A model generated the notes under the pieces. The model was not told where the DNA came from. It searched no databases and saw only the letters and a program-made list of their open reading frames with translations. Positions 43,942 to 52,498 of a DNA stretch of 64,000 bases are shown piece by piece. Numbering within the stretch: position 1 is the first letter of the stretch; every line of letters starts with the position of its first letter. This DNA is from Streptomyces sp. NBC_01689 (GTDB taxonomy: Bacteria; Actinomycetota; Actinomycetes; Streptomycetales; Streptomycetaceae). A program made the translations under genes and the position numbers. The DNA lies in contig NZ_CP109592.1 of NCBI RefSeq assembly GCF_036250675.1, positions 1,860,001-1,924,000 of the forward strand, read 5' to 3'.

Positions 43942-45207
43942 ATGCGAGACGTACGTGGTGTGTGGGACCTGGTGGGACCACAGTTCCGGAAGTGGCACCA
44001 GGAACCCGTGGTCGTCCAGTCCGTGCGGTCGGCCGCGGCGGCGAGCATCGCGTATGTGATCGCGGTCCGGCTCAGCCCCGAGCCCGCGCCGCTCACGGCC
44101 CCGCTCACCGCGCTCCTCGTCGTACAGGTCACGCTCTACTCCACCCTCACCACCGGCATCCGCCGGGTGAACTCCGTGGTGGCCGGTGTCGTCGTCGCCA
44201 TCGGCTTCAGTCTGCTCGTGGGCCTGACCTGGTGGAGCCTGGCGCTCCTCATCCTCGCCTCACTGGCCGTCGGCCATCTGGTCCGGGTCAGCGAGTTCGT
44301 GCCCGAGGTGGCGATCAGCGCCATGCTCGTCCTCGGCGTGACCAGGGTCGGGGACACGGCCTGGGCCAGGGTCCTGGAGACGGTGATCGGCGCGGTGGTC
44401 GGCCTCGGCTGCAATCTGCTGTTCGCTCCGCCGGTCTGGGTCGGGGCGGCGGGCCAGTCCATCGAGGACCTGGCGCGGCGCGTACGCCAGTTGATGCTGC
44501 GCATGGGAGAGGAGGCGGCGGGCCGCACCCCCGTGGCGCACGCCACCGCCCGGCTGCACGAGGCACGGCGCCTGGACCACGACATCGTCGGGGTGGACGC
44601 GGCGCTCCGGCAGGCCGAGGACAGTCTGAAGCTCAATCCGCGCGTCCGCGAAGGCCTGCTGCACCGGATCGTGCTGCGCACCGGACTCGACACGCTGGAG
44701 ATCTGCACGGTGGTGCTGCGGGTGCTCGCCCGCACCCTCACCGACCTCGCCAAGGAGCGCGATCCCGAGCCCCTGTTCGAGCCGCAGGTCGGCGCCGTAC
44801 TTGAGCAGCTGCTGAGCGAGGTCGCCGACGCCGTGGTCAGCTTCGCCGTCCTGGTGACCACGGACGTCAGCCAGAACGCCGAGTCGGCCGAGACCCGGCT
44901 CGCCGCGGAGCTGGCCACGGCGTCGGCGACCCGCGACAAACTCGCCCAGCTGCTGCTCGAAGGGGTCCAGCGCGACGCCCGTCAGTGGCAGCTGCACGGT
45001 GCCGTCCTCACCGAGGTCAACCGCATCCTGGACGAGCTCGACACGGAGCACCGCTCGCGGCGTCTGATGGAGGAACTCGACCGCGGGGCGCGTGAACAGC
45101 GCGAGCGCCGCCCGCAGCTCACCCGGCTCCGCGCGCGCCTGCGCGTCCCGCTGCCGCGCCGGAGCCGGAGCCGGAACCGTCCGGCGGGCTCGCGGCGTTC
45201 TCCCTGA
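43942..45207 (+). CDS. FUSC-family membrane protein (aromatic acid exporter-like)
   Basis: 421 aa. Residues of about 25-165 carry five to six membrane helices (AAAASIAYVIAVRL, ALLVVQVTLYSTLTTG, NSVVAGVVVAIGFSLLVGL, LALLILASLAVGHLV) typical of the FUSC/ArAE N-terminal half. The remaining 250 residues are a cytoplasmic alpha-helical, coiled-coil-rich region with no second membrane block. AAGG precedes ATG 43942. The gene is followed at 52 nt by an uncharacterised gene in the same direction. Confidence 0.8.
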   Translation: MRDVRGVWDLVGPQFRKWHQEPVVVQSVRSAAAASIAYVIAVRLSPEPAPLTAPLTALLVVQVTLYSTLTTGIRRVNSVVAGVVVAIGFSLLVGLTWWSLALLILASLAVGHLVRVSEFVPEVAISAMLVLGVTRVGDTAWARVLETVIGAVVGLGCNLLFAPPVWVGAAGQSIEDLARRVRQLMLRMGEEAAGRTPVAHATARLHEARRLDHDIVGVDAALRQAEDSLKLNPRVREGLLHRIVLRTGLDTLEICTVVLRVLARTLTDLAKERDPEPLFEPQVGAVLEQLLSEVADAVVSFAVLVTTDVSQNAESAETRLAAELATASATRDKLAQLLLEGVQRDARQWQLHGAVLTEVNRILDELDTEHRSRRLMEELDRGAREQRERRPQLTRLRARLRVPLPRRSRSRNRPAGSRRSP

Positions 45208-45259
45208 GAAGCCCGCGCCACTCCGGGGGACGCGGCGCCGACGACGAGGGGGAGCTCGG

Positions 45260-46306
45260 ATGACCGAGGACACCGTGCGGATCGAGGAGAACTCGCTGCT
45301 GCTGCCGGGCGGGGTGCGGATCCGTTTCATGCGGACGCTGCGGCTGCCCGAGACGGGGACGCACGGACTGCCGCCCGGCCTCGGGGAGTTCCCGCTGCGC
45401 CGCGTCGAGGACCATGCGGACACGGTGCCCGCCGAGTGGCGTGCGCGCGGCGGGGTGATGCTGCCGGTCTATCTGCGCGAGGCCATGTGGCTCAGCTTCG
45501 CGGGTTCGGCGGAACCGGCCGCGCTGCAGGTCGGGGTGGGCAAGGTGTGCGCGATCTCGGGCGAGCCGTGGAGCCCGCGGCTGTCCCTGAGCCCGCAGAA
45601 TCACGTGGTGCTGCCGCGGCAGCCCTGGCTGGACGGCATCAATTCCGGCAAGGGGAAGGTCCGCCAGTTCGTGGCCGTGCCCCTCGGGCTGGGGGCCACG
45701 GTCGAGGGGCAGGTGACCGGCGAGGAGGTGTGGGGTGGCATCCAGCTGCAGTCGTTCCCGCTCCGTGCGCCGGAGCTCGCGCGGTGGCGCGAACAGGAGC
45801 GTCGAAGGGCCGAGGCCGCCCGGTCGGCGGGGACCCTGGCCGGCTACGGGGCTCCTCCCCCGGCGCCCGGCGCCCTGCCGGCCCCCATGGCCGCTCCCGC
45901 CGCCGCGCCCCGGTCGGGAAACGCGCCGGCCATGGGGCTCGGGGTCGGCGGCTCGATGCGCCAGGAGATCTACCGCTCGGACCGGCCCCTCGGCGCCTGG
46001 GCCGAACACCCGGCCGGACGGGTGTTCGTCCACCTCGTGACGCCTCCCGAGTGGCGGCGCGTCACGGGCGAGGATCCGCCGCCGTCACCGGTGGACCGCG
46101 CGGCCTACACCCGCGCCGGGCTGCCCTGGTTCGAGTACTACGACCAGGACGCCGTGGACGTGGCCCCCACCGGCACACTCGGCGCGGTGCAGCCCGTCGG
46201 CGAGTGGCTCGGCGCCGACCACGAGCCCTGGCAGACACCCTCGCCGGACCAGGTGGTCCAGCTCGGGGACGCACCGGGCAAACCGGTCACGGACGGTGAC
46301 TGGTAG
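45260..46306 (+). CDS. uncharacterised conserved protein
   Basis: 348 aa, no signal peptide or membrane helix. The N-terminal domain of about 180 residues (LLLPGGVRIRFMRTLRLPE, LGEFPLRRVEDHADTVP, VMLPVYLREAMWLSF, GKVCAISGEPWSP, GKVRQFVAVPLGLG) is followed by an Ala/Pro linker and a second part with MGLGVGGSMRQEIYRSDRPLG and WFEYYDQD. Similar hypothetical proteins occur in other bacterial phyla as far as I recall, but I know no function. GGGGGAG precedes ATG 45260. Confidence 0.65.
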   Translation: MTEDTVRIEENSLLLPGGVRIRFMRTLRLPETGTHGLPPGLGEFPLRRVEDHADTVPAEWRARGGVMLPVYLREAMWLSFAGSAEPAALQVGVGKVCAISGEPWSPRLSLSPQNHVVLPRQPWLDGINSGKGKVRQFVAVPLGLGATVEGQVTGEEVWGGIQLQSFPLRAPELARWREQERRRAEAARSAGTLAGYGAPPPAPGALPAPMAAPAAAPRSGNAPAMGLGVGGSMRQEIYRSDRPLGAWAEHPAGRVFVHLVTPPEWRRVTGEDPPPSPVDRAAYTRAGLPWFEYYDQDAVDVAPTGTLGAVQPVGEWLGADHEPWQTPSPDQVVQLGDAPGKPVTDGDW

Positions 46307-46419
46307 GAATCGGCGCGTGTCGGGTCCCGCATCCCGTCCGGCTCTGTCTTTGCGCCGCGCGGGGGCGGCGGGCCATGGTGGGTGTCACGGCTGAGGCGAC
46401 CGACACCCGAGGTGCAGGC

Positions 46420-47673
46420 ATGAACAGTGGTGCAGAAGCGGCACGCGGCACGGGCGGCGGCTGGAGCAGGCGCCGGTTCGTCGGGGCGCTGGCGGGAGCC
46501 GTCGCGGCGACGGCGCTGCCCGCTCCGGCGGCGCCGCGCGCCGAGCCCGCGGACGCCGCGACGGCGCCGTCCGTCGGCTCGCCCCCGACCGGCGGGCCGG
46601 CCTCCCCCGCCGGGGAGGAATCCGCGCGCCGCACGCCGGCCCCCGCCGCCCGCCCGCTGTTCATCGGCACGTACACCTCGGTCGAGGGCGGCGGGAAGGG
46701 CATCGGACTGGCCACGTACGACCCCGCGACGGGCGCCGTCGAGGGGACCGGCACGGTGACCGGCGTCGCCGACCCCTCGTACCTCGCCGTGCACCCGGAC
46801 GGCCGCACCCTGTACGCCGTCGACGAGCGGCCCGCGGGCCGGGTGACCGCCGTGCGGCTCGCGGACCACAAGGTGCTCGGCACCCGCAGCACCGGAGGCT
46901 CGGGCCCCTGCCATCTGTCCGTGCACCCGAGCGGACGCTGGCTTCTGAGCGCCAACTACGGCTCGGGCAGTGTCGCCGTGCACCCCATCGGCGCCTCCGG
47001 CGCGCTCGGCGAGCGCACGGCCCTGGTCACGCACACCCGCCCGGCTCCCGGCCCCGGCCAACAGGGGCCGCACGCCCACCAGTTCCTCACCGGCCCGGAC
47101 GGCAGCCATGTCCTCGCCGTCGACCTCGGCACCGACACCGTCTACACCTACCGCCTGGACACCTCCGAGGGGACACTCGCCGAGGTCTCCCAGGCGCACA
47201 CCCGTCCGGGCGCGGGCCCGCGCCACCTCACCTTCCATCCCGGCGGCCGCTTCGCCTATCTCGCCAACGAGGTGGACAACACGGTCGTGGTCTGCGGGTA
47301 CGACGGGAAGAGCGGGCGGCTCACCCCGGGGAAGCCGCAGTCGACGGGCACGGGAACCGGCACCAACTACCCGGCGCAGTTCCTGGTGACGTCGGACGGC
47401 GCGTACGCCTATCTGGCCAATCGCGGTGCCGACTGTCTGACGCGGTACGCGGTCGAGGCGGACGGCGCGCGGCTGAGGCTCCTCGACACGGTGCCGGCCG
47501 GCGGCGACTTCCCGCGCCAGATCGCCTTCTCCCCGGACGAGCGGCTGCTGTTCGCGGCGAACCAGCGCTCCGGCACGGTCAGCGTCTTCCATGTCGACGG
47601 CGCGAACGGTGATCTCAAGCTCGCGGGCAAGCCGTTCGCGTCACCCGTCGCCGTCTGCGCGCTGCCGCTGTAG
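46420..47673 (+). CDS. Tat-exported lactonase-family beta-propeller protein
   Basis: 417 aa. The twin-arginine signal (WSRRRFVGALAGAVAATALPAP) is followed by an Ala/Pro spacer and a seven-bladed propeller of the 6-phosphogluconolactonase-like family (LFIGTYTSVEGGGKGIGLA, PSYLAVHPDGRTLYAVDE, GPCHLSVHPSGRWLLSANYG, GPRHLTFHPGGRFAYLANE, FPRQIAFSPDERLLFAANQ). ATG 46420 is used; an in-frame ATG at 46375 is an alternative. Its substrate outside the cell is unknown. The end overlaps the convergent DUF2470 gene by 33 nt. Confidence 0.88.
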   Translation: MNSGAEAARGTGGGWSRRRFVGALAGAVAATALPAPAAPRAEPADAATAPSVGSPPTGGPASPAGEESARRTPAPAARPLFIGTYTSVEGGGKGIGLATYDPATGAVEGTGTVTGVADPSYLAVHPDGRTLYAVDERPAGRVTAVRLADHKVLGTRSTGGSGPCHLSVHPSGRWLLSANYGSGSVAVHPIGASGALGERTALVTHTRPAPGPGQQGPHAHQFLTGPDGSHVLAVDLGTDTVYTYRLDTSEGTLAEVSQAHTRPGAGPRHLTFHPGGRFAYLANEVDNTVVVCGYDGKSGRLTPGKPQSTGTGTGTNYPAQFLVTSDGAYAYLANRGADCLTRYAVEADGARLRLLDTVPAGGDFPRQIAFSPDERLLFAANQRSGTVSVFHVDGANGDLKLAGKPFASPVAVCALPL

Positions 47674-48378
47674 GGCGCGCGGGCGGGCGGCCGTGCTCGC
47701 CTGCGTGAGCAGTACGTGCATCCGTTCGGTGAGCTGGGAGACGTCGTCGGCGGGCGCGCGGAAGGGCAGGCGCACGTCGCCGTCGCCACGTACCCGCTCG
47801 ATGCGCAGGGTCAGTCCGTGCCGGTCGACGGCGAGCGGCTGGACACGGACCGCGCCGTGCAGGCTCTCGGGCTCGACGAGACGGGTCAGCCGCTCGACGG
47901 CGTCGGGGTGCGCGTCGGCGAGGTGGGTGAGCAGGGCGGCCTCGGCCGTGGCCAGCGGATCGGAGGAGGCGGCGGCGAACTCGTCGAGACCGACCACGAC
48001 GGCGCCGGACGCGTCGCGCAGCACGACACGCGAGGCCCGGAACTCGGGGCGCCCCGCCCGCACCGCGAACCAGCCGGCCATCCAGAGGCGGGTGCGGATC
48101 CGGCGGCGTACCGGAACGGGCGCGACGTCCGCGAACTCCAGGACCGCCTGCGGCTCACCGCGGGGAGCGCAGACGGCGGCGGCGAGCAGCGCGCTGTCGT
48201 CCGGTACCTGCAGCAGGACCCTGCCGTCCGTGGTGACGGAGTGCGCGCCGACGAGTTCCTCCCGGCCGCCCTCGGCGGTCACGGCGCAGGACCAAGCCGC
48301 GGCGAGCACCGAGCGGGCGCGCTCGGCCACGGCGGGCGCGGCCGTCCAGACATGACGGTCACCCATTCGGTCACCCAT
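47641..48378 (-). CDS. DUF2470-domain protein under iron control
   Basis: 245 aa. AERARSVLAAAWSCAVTAEG, VTTDGRVLLQVPDDSALLAAAV and VRRRIRTRLWMAGW are followed by a C-terminal DUF2470 half (DPLATAEAALLTHLADAHPDAV, GLTLRIERVRGDGDVRLPF). DUF2470 occurs in haem/iron-utilisation proteins such as the HugZ group. ATG 48378 has GGAGG 5 nt upstream; the iron box is just outside. A haem- or iron-linked oxidoreductase-like role is inferred. Confidence 0.8.
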   Translation of the reverse strand: MGDRMGDRHVWTAAPAVAERARSVLAAAWSCAVTAEGGREELVGAHSVTTDGRVLLQVPDDSALLAAAVCAPRGEPQAVLEFADVAPVPVRRRIRTRLWMAGWFAVRAGRPEFRASRVVLRDASGAVVVGLDEFAAASSDPLATAEAALLTHLADAHPDAVERLTRLVEPESLHGAVRVQPLAVDRHGLTLRIERVRGDGDVRLPFRAPADDVSQLTERMHVLLTQASTAARPRALQRQRADGDG

Positions 48379-48389
48379 CCCAACCTCCA

Positions 48390-48408
48390 TTAGGTAAGCC
48401 TTGCCTAA
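48390..48408. promoter_or_regulatory. iron box upstream of the DUF2470 gene
   Basis: TTAGGTAAGCCTTGCCTAA matches the 19-bp DmdR/IdeR iron box with one central asymmetry. It abuts the ribosome-binding site of the DUF2470 gene and is the second iron box in the window. Confidence 0.85.
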
Positions 48409-48464
48409 CCTACCGAAGATCCGGGTGTACGCCAACCGTGCCGCGTCCACGGCACGCCGGGGAA

Positions 48465-49082
48465 CTAGCCGGCGATCGCTCCCAACAGCGCCCGCGCACA
48501 GAGGTCGCGCAGCTGTTCCCGCGTCAGCTCCGCCCCCCGCAGCCACTCCAGACACACGGCCGTGGTGAACGCGAGCCAGCCGCGCACCGCGATCCGCAGG
48601 TCGGGCCGCTCCACCGCCGCGCGGCCGAAGTCGGGGTCCGCCGCGAGCGCCTCCAGGATCTGCCGCTCCTGCTCGGCCAGCACCCGCCGGTAGACCGCGC
48701 GCACCGCCTGGTCACCCGCCGCGTCGGCCCGGTGGAAGGCGCGGAAGCCGTGGGCGTGCGTCTCGACGTACGCCAGGAAGGTGTCCAGACCGGCCCCGAG
48801 CTGCTCCCGCACGGCGACCCCGGGCACCGCCGCCGTCATGCGCAGCATGCGCTCGCTCTCGCGCTCCACGACCGCCCCGAAGAAGTCCCGTTTGGTCGGG
48901 AAGTAGTGATAGAGGAGACCACGCGACACCCCCGCGATCTCGGCGACCTGCTCGATCCACACCTCGTCGTACGGGCTCTCCGAGAACAGCCGCGCGCCCA
49001 CCGACAGAAGCTGCTCCCGACGCTCCCCGGTGCTGAGCCGACGGCGCGGACGCTCCTCCCGCTCCCCCCGATTCCCGGTCAT
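48465..49082 (-). CDS. TetR/AcrR-family repressor (of the adjacent P450)
   Basis: 205 aa. The helix-turn-helix YDEVWIEQVAEIAGVSRGLLYHYFPTKRDFF is followed by a long-chain-ligand type C-terminal domain (ESERMLRM, GFRAFHRAD, GWLAFTTAVCLEWL). It is divergent from the CYP102-like P450 gene, and a 12-bp inverted repeat in the gap is the probable operator. Similar TetR regulators sense fatty acids, which would suit a CYP102-type target. Confidence 0.87.
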   Translation of the reverse strand: MTGNRGEREERPRRRLSTGERREQLLSVGARLFSESPYDEVWIEQVAEIAGVSRGLLYHYFPTKRDFFGAVVERESERMLRMTAAVPGVAVREQLGAGLDTFLAYVETHAHGFRAFHRADAAGDQAVRAVYRRVLAEQERQILEALAADPDFGRAAVERPDLRIAVRGWLAFTTAVCLEWLRGAELTREQLRDLCARALLGAIAG

Positions 49083-49104
49083 GCCCGCACCTTACTTGAC
49101 GTCG

Positions 49105-49142
49105 GTTCAACAACGGGAACAGACTGGAATCCGTTGTTGAAC
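49105..49142. promoter_or_regulatory. inverted repeat in the TetR/P450 promoter region
   Basis: GTTCAACAACGG (49105-49116) and CCGTTGTTGAAC (49131-49142) are perfectly complementary with a 14-nt spacer. They sit midway in the 108-nt divergent region and are the obvious operator for the TetR protein. Confidence 0.75.
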
Positions 49143-49190
49143 CCGCGTACAACAGAGCCGAACGGCCGCAGGCACAAGGGAGATCGCGTG

Positions 49191-50675
49191 ATGGCGGAGA
49201 CGACGGGGGCCACGCTGCCCAAGGGGTTCCGCAGTGCCGAGCTGGGCTGGCCCGAACTGCGCCGCATCCCCCATCCGCCGCACCGCGTCCCGGTCCTCGG
49301 CGATGTGATCGGCTCCAACGTCCGCTCGCCGCTGCAGGATTCGATGCGCTTCGGACGACAACTCGGGCCGATCTTCCGGCGCCGGGCCTTCGGCAAGGAG
49401 ATCGTCTTCGTGTGGGGCGCGGACCTCGCGGCCGAACTCGCCGACGAGGCCCGGTTCGCCAAGCACGTGGGACTCGGCGTCGCCAACCTCCGGCCGGTCG
49501 CCGGGGACGGGCTGTTCACGGCCTACAACCACGAGCCGAACTGGCAGCTGGCGCACGACGTGCTGGCCCCCGGGTTCAGCCGCGAGGCCATGGAGGGCTA
49601 CCACCCGATGATGCTGGCCGTCGCCGAGCGGCTGACCGACCGCTGGGACGCCGAGCGTGCCGCCGGACGCGCGGTCGACGTGCCCGCCGACATGACGAAG
49701 CTGACCCTGGAGACGATCGCCCGCACCGGTTTCGGCCACGACTTCGGCTCCTTCGAGCGCTCCCGGCCGCATCCCTTCGTGACCGCGATGGTCGGCACCC
49801 TGACCTACGCCCAGCGGCTCAACGTGCTCCCGGCGCCGCTCGCACCCGTGGTGCTGCGCGGTGCCACCCGGCGCAACGCGGCGGACATGGCCTACCTCAA
49901 CCGCACCGTCGACGCGCTGGTGGCGGCCCGCCGGGGAAGCACCGGCGAAGGGGACCTGCTCGACCGCATGCTGGAGACCGCCCACCCGGAGACCGGGGAA
50001 CGGCTGACGCCCGAGAACATCCGCCGTCAGGTCATCACGTTCCTGGTGGCGGGACACGAGACGACCTCGGGCGCGCTCTCCTTCGCCCTGCACTACCTCT
50101 CCCGGCACCCGGGCATCGCCGCCCGCGCCCGGGCCGAGGTGGACCGGGTCTGGGGCGACACACCCAGGCCGGGCTACGACCAGGTCGCCAAGCTGCGGTA
50201 CGTACGCCGGATCCTCGACGAGTCGCTGCGGCTGTGGCCGACGGCGCCCGCCTTCGCGCGCGAGGCCCGGGAGGACACGGTGCTGGGCGGGGTCCACCCG
50301 ATGCGGCGGGGGGCGTGGACCCTGGTCCTGACGACGATGCTGCACCGCGATCCGGATGTCTGGGGAGCCGACGCCGAGGCCTTCGACCCGGACCGGTTCG
50401 ACGCACGGGCGGTACGCTCCCGGCCCGGCCACACCTTCAAGCCGTTCGGGACCGGCGCGCGCGCCTGCATCGGCCGTCAGTTCGCGCTGCACGAGGCGAC
50501 CCTGGTCCTCGGGCTGCTGCTGCGGCGCTACGAACTGCGCCCCGAGCCGGACTACCGGCTGCGGATCGCCGAGCGGCTCACGCTGATGCCGGAGGGGCTG
50601 CGGCTGCACCTCGACGAGCGAGTGCCCGCGCCGGACTCAACCCGCGACCGTCCAGTGATCCGGTCGGCGGACTGA
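49191..50675 (+). CDS. cytochrome P450, CYP102-like stand-alone haem domain
   Basis: 494 aa. I-helix FLVAGHETTSGALSF, ExxR in DESLRLWPTAPAFAREA, and haem loop FGTGARACIGRQFALHEATLVLGLLLRRYEL with cysteine C426. The sequence around the haem closely follows CYP102/P450BM3-type haem domains, which hydroxylate fatty acids. Here no reductase is fused, so separate redox partners are needed. AAGGGAG precedes ATG 49191. It is divergent from its likely TetR repressor, and the 3' end overlaps the convergent pentapeptide gene by 39 nt. Confidence 0.9.
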   Translation: MAETTGATLPKGFRSAELGWPELRRIPHPPHRVPVLGDVIGSNVRSPLQDSMRFGRQLGPIFRRRAFGKEIVFVWGADLAAELADEARFAKHVGLGVANLRPVAGDGLFTAYNHEPNWQLAHDVLAPGFSREAMEGYHPMMLAVAERLTDRWDAERAAGRAVDVPADMTKLTLETIARTGFGHDFGSFERSRPHPFVTAMVGTLTYAQRLNVLPAPLAPVVLRGATRRNAADMAYLNRTVDALVAARRGSTGEGDLLDRMLETAHPETGERLTPENIRRQVITFLVAGHETTSGALSFALHYLSRHPGIAARARAEVDRVWGDTPRPGYDQVAKLRYVRRILDESLRLWPTAPAFAREAREDTVLGGVHPMRRGAWTLVLTTMLHRDPDVWGADAEAFDPDRFDARAVRSRPGHTFKPFGTGARACIGRQFALHEATLVLGLLLRRYELRPEPDYRLRIAERLTLMPEGLRLHLDERVPAPDSTRDRPVIRSAD

Positions 50676-51497
50676 CCTCGGCAGCCTGGTGCCGGGGCCG
50701 CCCCGGGCCGCGTTCACCTGGGGCTGGGTCAGGAAGAACGCCCCGGTCAGATCGGCGTCCGTGAGATCGGTGTCCCGCAGGTCGGCGCCGATCAGGTCCG
50801 CGCCGCGCAGATCCGCGCCCGTGAGGTCGGCGGCGATCAGGTACGCACCGCGCAGGTCCGCGCCCCGCAGATCCGCGCCCCGGAGACGGGCACCCATCAG
50901 GTCGGCGCCACGGCGGTCCCTCTTCCGGCCGTTCTTCCCGCGTCCGGCCCCCGCCCGCACCAGTTCGCTGGTCCGCAGCAGCAGGACGTTGACCTCCTGC
51001 CGGTGTGCGCCGACGTCCAGCTCCCCCAGTTCCCCGGGCGTCAGGCGGGTCAACCGCTCGGTCGTGGCGAGCGCCCGGCGGACGTCGGCGTGCACCGGGC
51101 CGGCCGCGGGCAGCGTGAGCGTCTCGTTCAGGTACCAGAGCAGTTCGTGGAGTCCGCGGACGACCGGGAACACGTCGAACACGCGCCGGGCGTGCTCCTT
51201 CGGGAGGGAGCGCCAGTCCTGCCCGCCGAAGGTCACCTGGGAGACCTTCTGCCCGGCGCCGAAGCAGTCGTAGACCGTGCAGCCCGTGAAGCCCTTCCGG
51301 CGCAGCCGCGTGTGGATCCCGCACCGGGAGTCCTCCGCCAGGTTGGGGCACGGCTTCCCGGCGTCCTTGTCGATCGCGAAGTCGGCCGAGCGGGCGAAGG
51401 GCAGCGCGACGCAGCACAGCCCGAAGCACTCACCGCAGTCGGCCCGCAGCTCCCGGAGCCGGTCCGTCGCTGTTCCGCTCTCTTCCCGCATGCCCAC
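50637..51497 (-). CDS. pentapeptide-repeat protein with N-terminal cysteine-cluster domain
   Basis: 286 aa. The N-terminal half has CGECFGLCC, CPNLAEDSRCGIH, GFTGCTVYDC, eight or more conserved cysteines like the CxxCxxxCC zinc/iron-chelating (UPF0153-like) domain. The C-terminal part has about 12 pentapeptide units (GADLRGADLRGAYLIAADLT, GADLIGADLRDTDLTDADL) that should form a right-handed beta-helix. The encoding DNA is itself repetitive (GCGCAGATCCGCGCC-type). ATG 51497 is used; ATG 51491 is possible. The function is unknown; DNA-mimic or scaffold roles are known for other pentapeptide proteins. Confidence 0.85.
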   Translation of the reverse strand: MGMREESGTATDRLRELRADCGECFGLCCVALPFARSADFAIDKDAGKPCPNLAEDSRCGIHTRLRRKGFTGCTVYDCFGAGQKVSQVTFGGQDWRSLPKEHARRVFDVFPVVRGLHELLWYLNETLTLPAAGPVHADVRRALATTERLTRLTPGELGELDVGAHRQEVNVLLLRTSELVRAGAGRGKNGRKRDRRGADLMGARLRGADLRGADLRGAYLIAADLTGADLRGADLIGADLRDTDLTDADLTGAFFLTQPQVNAARGGPGTRLPRSVRRPDHWTVAG

Positions 51498-51553
51498 CAG
51501 CCTACTGACCGGCGGAGAAGGGTCTGGACCGGCCCGATGTCCGCCGCGGTCCC

Positions 51554-51580
51554 TTCACCGGCTGAGGGTCAGCCGGTGAA
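51554..51580 (-). terminator. hairpin overlapping the sigma-factor stop codon
   Basis: TTCACCGGCTGA / TCAGCCGGTGAA, a perfect 12-bp stem with GGG loop. The right arm includes the last codons and stop of the sigma factor gene. Confidence 0.7.
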
Positions 51581-52498
51581 CGGCGAGAGGTCCAGCCGGG
51601 CCAGCCGTTCGGGGTCGGACAGGATGTACATCCCGGCGATCCTGCCGTCCGTGACGGTGACGCCCATCACCGCCAGCGGCACTCCCCCGGGCGCCGTGAC
51701 GACGCCGAGCGCACCGCCCACGAGCGCGAGCCGCGAGGAGTCCGCGAACTGCCGGAACATGAGCGCCTGCCGGGCGACGGACGCGGCGCCGCGCACCAGC
51801 TTGGACGCGGCCGCGCCGCCGACCAGTCCACCGGAGTCGGCGCGGAGCACGACCTCGGGGTCGAGCACGGCGAGCAGCGCCTCGAAGTCTCCCGCGCGTG
51901 AGGCCGCGAGGAAGGCGTCGAGGACCTCCTTCTGCCGAGCGAGATCGGGTTCGGGCTCAGGGGAGGCACCCCGGACGCGACGCCGGGCGCGGCTGGCGAG
52001 CTGCCTGGTCGCGGCCGAGGAGCGGCCCACGACGGGCGCGATGTCGTCGAAGGGCACCGCGAACATGTCGTGCAGCACGAACGCGAGCCGCTCGGCTGGC
52101 TCCAGTGTCTCCAGCACCACGAGCAGCGCGAGCCCGACCGAGTCGGCCAGCAGCGCCTCCCGCTCGGGATCGACCCGGTCCAGGGGGCTCACGACCGGAT
52201 CGGGGACGTGGGTGTCCATCGGCTCCTCGCGGCGCGCGACGCGGGAGCGCAGCAGGTCCAGACAGACCCGGCCCGTCACGGTGGTCAGCCAGGCCGGCAG
52301 GTTCCTGATGTCGCCCGCGTCGGTCCGGCTCAGCTTCAGCCAGGTCTCCTGCACCGCGTCCTCGGCCTCGCTGAGCGAGCCGAGCATCCGGTAGGCCACC
52401 GCTCGCAGCCGGCCCCTGTGCTCCTCGAACCGTTCGGCGAGAAGCCTTTCGTCGTCGCCCGCCCGTTCCACCGGTCCTACTCGTCCCGCCCGTTCCAC
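51569..52498 (-). CDS. ECF sigma factor, ECF41/SigJ-like with SnoaL-type extension
   Basis: 309 aa from GTG 52498, preceded by an excellent GGGGAGGGGG. Sigma-70 region 2 (RLRAVAYRMLGSLSEAEDAVQE, WLTTVTGRVCLDLLRS), region 4 (LEPAERLAFVLHDMFAVPFDDIAPVVG, ATRQLASRARRRV) and a C-terminal SnoaL-like domain (VLDAFLAASRAGDFEALLAVLDPEVVLRAD) are present. It ends in GRIAGMYILSDPERL, the place of the NPDKL-type motif that regulates ECF41 activity. No anti-sigma factor gene is adjacent, in keeping with self-regulation by the extension. Confidence 0.88.
   Translation of the reverse strand: MERAGRVGPVERAGDDERLLAERFEEHRGRLRAVAYRMLGSLSEAEDAVQETWLKLSRTDAGDIRNLPAWLTTVTGRVCLDLLRSRVARREEPMDTHVPDPVVSPLDRVDPEREALLADSVGLALLVVLETLEPAERLAFVLHDMFAVPFDDIAPVVGRSSAATRQLASRARRRVRGASPEPEPDLARQKEVLDAFLAASRAGDFEALLAVLDPEVVLRADSGGLVGGAAASKLVRGAASVARQALMFRQFADSSRLALVGGALGVVTAPGGVPLAVMGVTVTDGRIAGMYILSDPERLARLDLSPFTG

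Noticed and set aside
37938..50675. A working two-component P450 system made of the reductase remnant and the CYP102-like haem protein
   Set aside because: The reductase frame lacks the flavin and NADPH loops, and the genes are 11 kb apart in separate transcription units.
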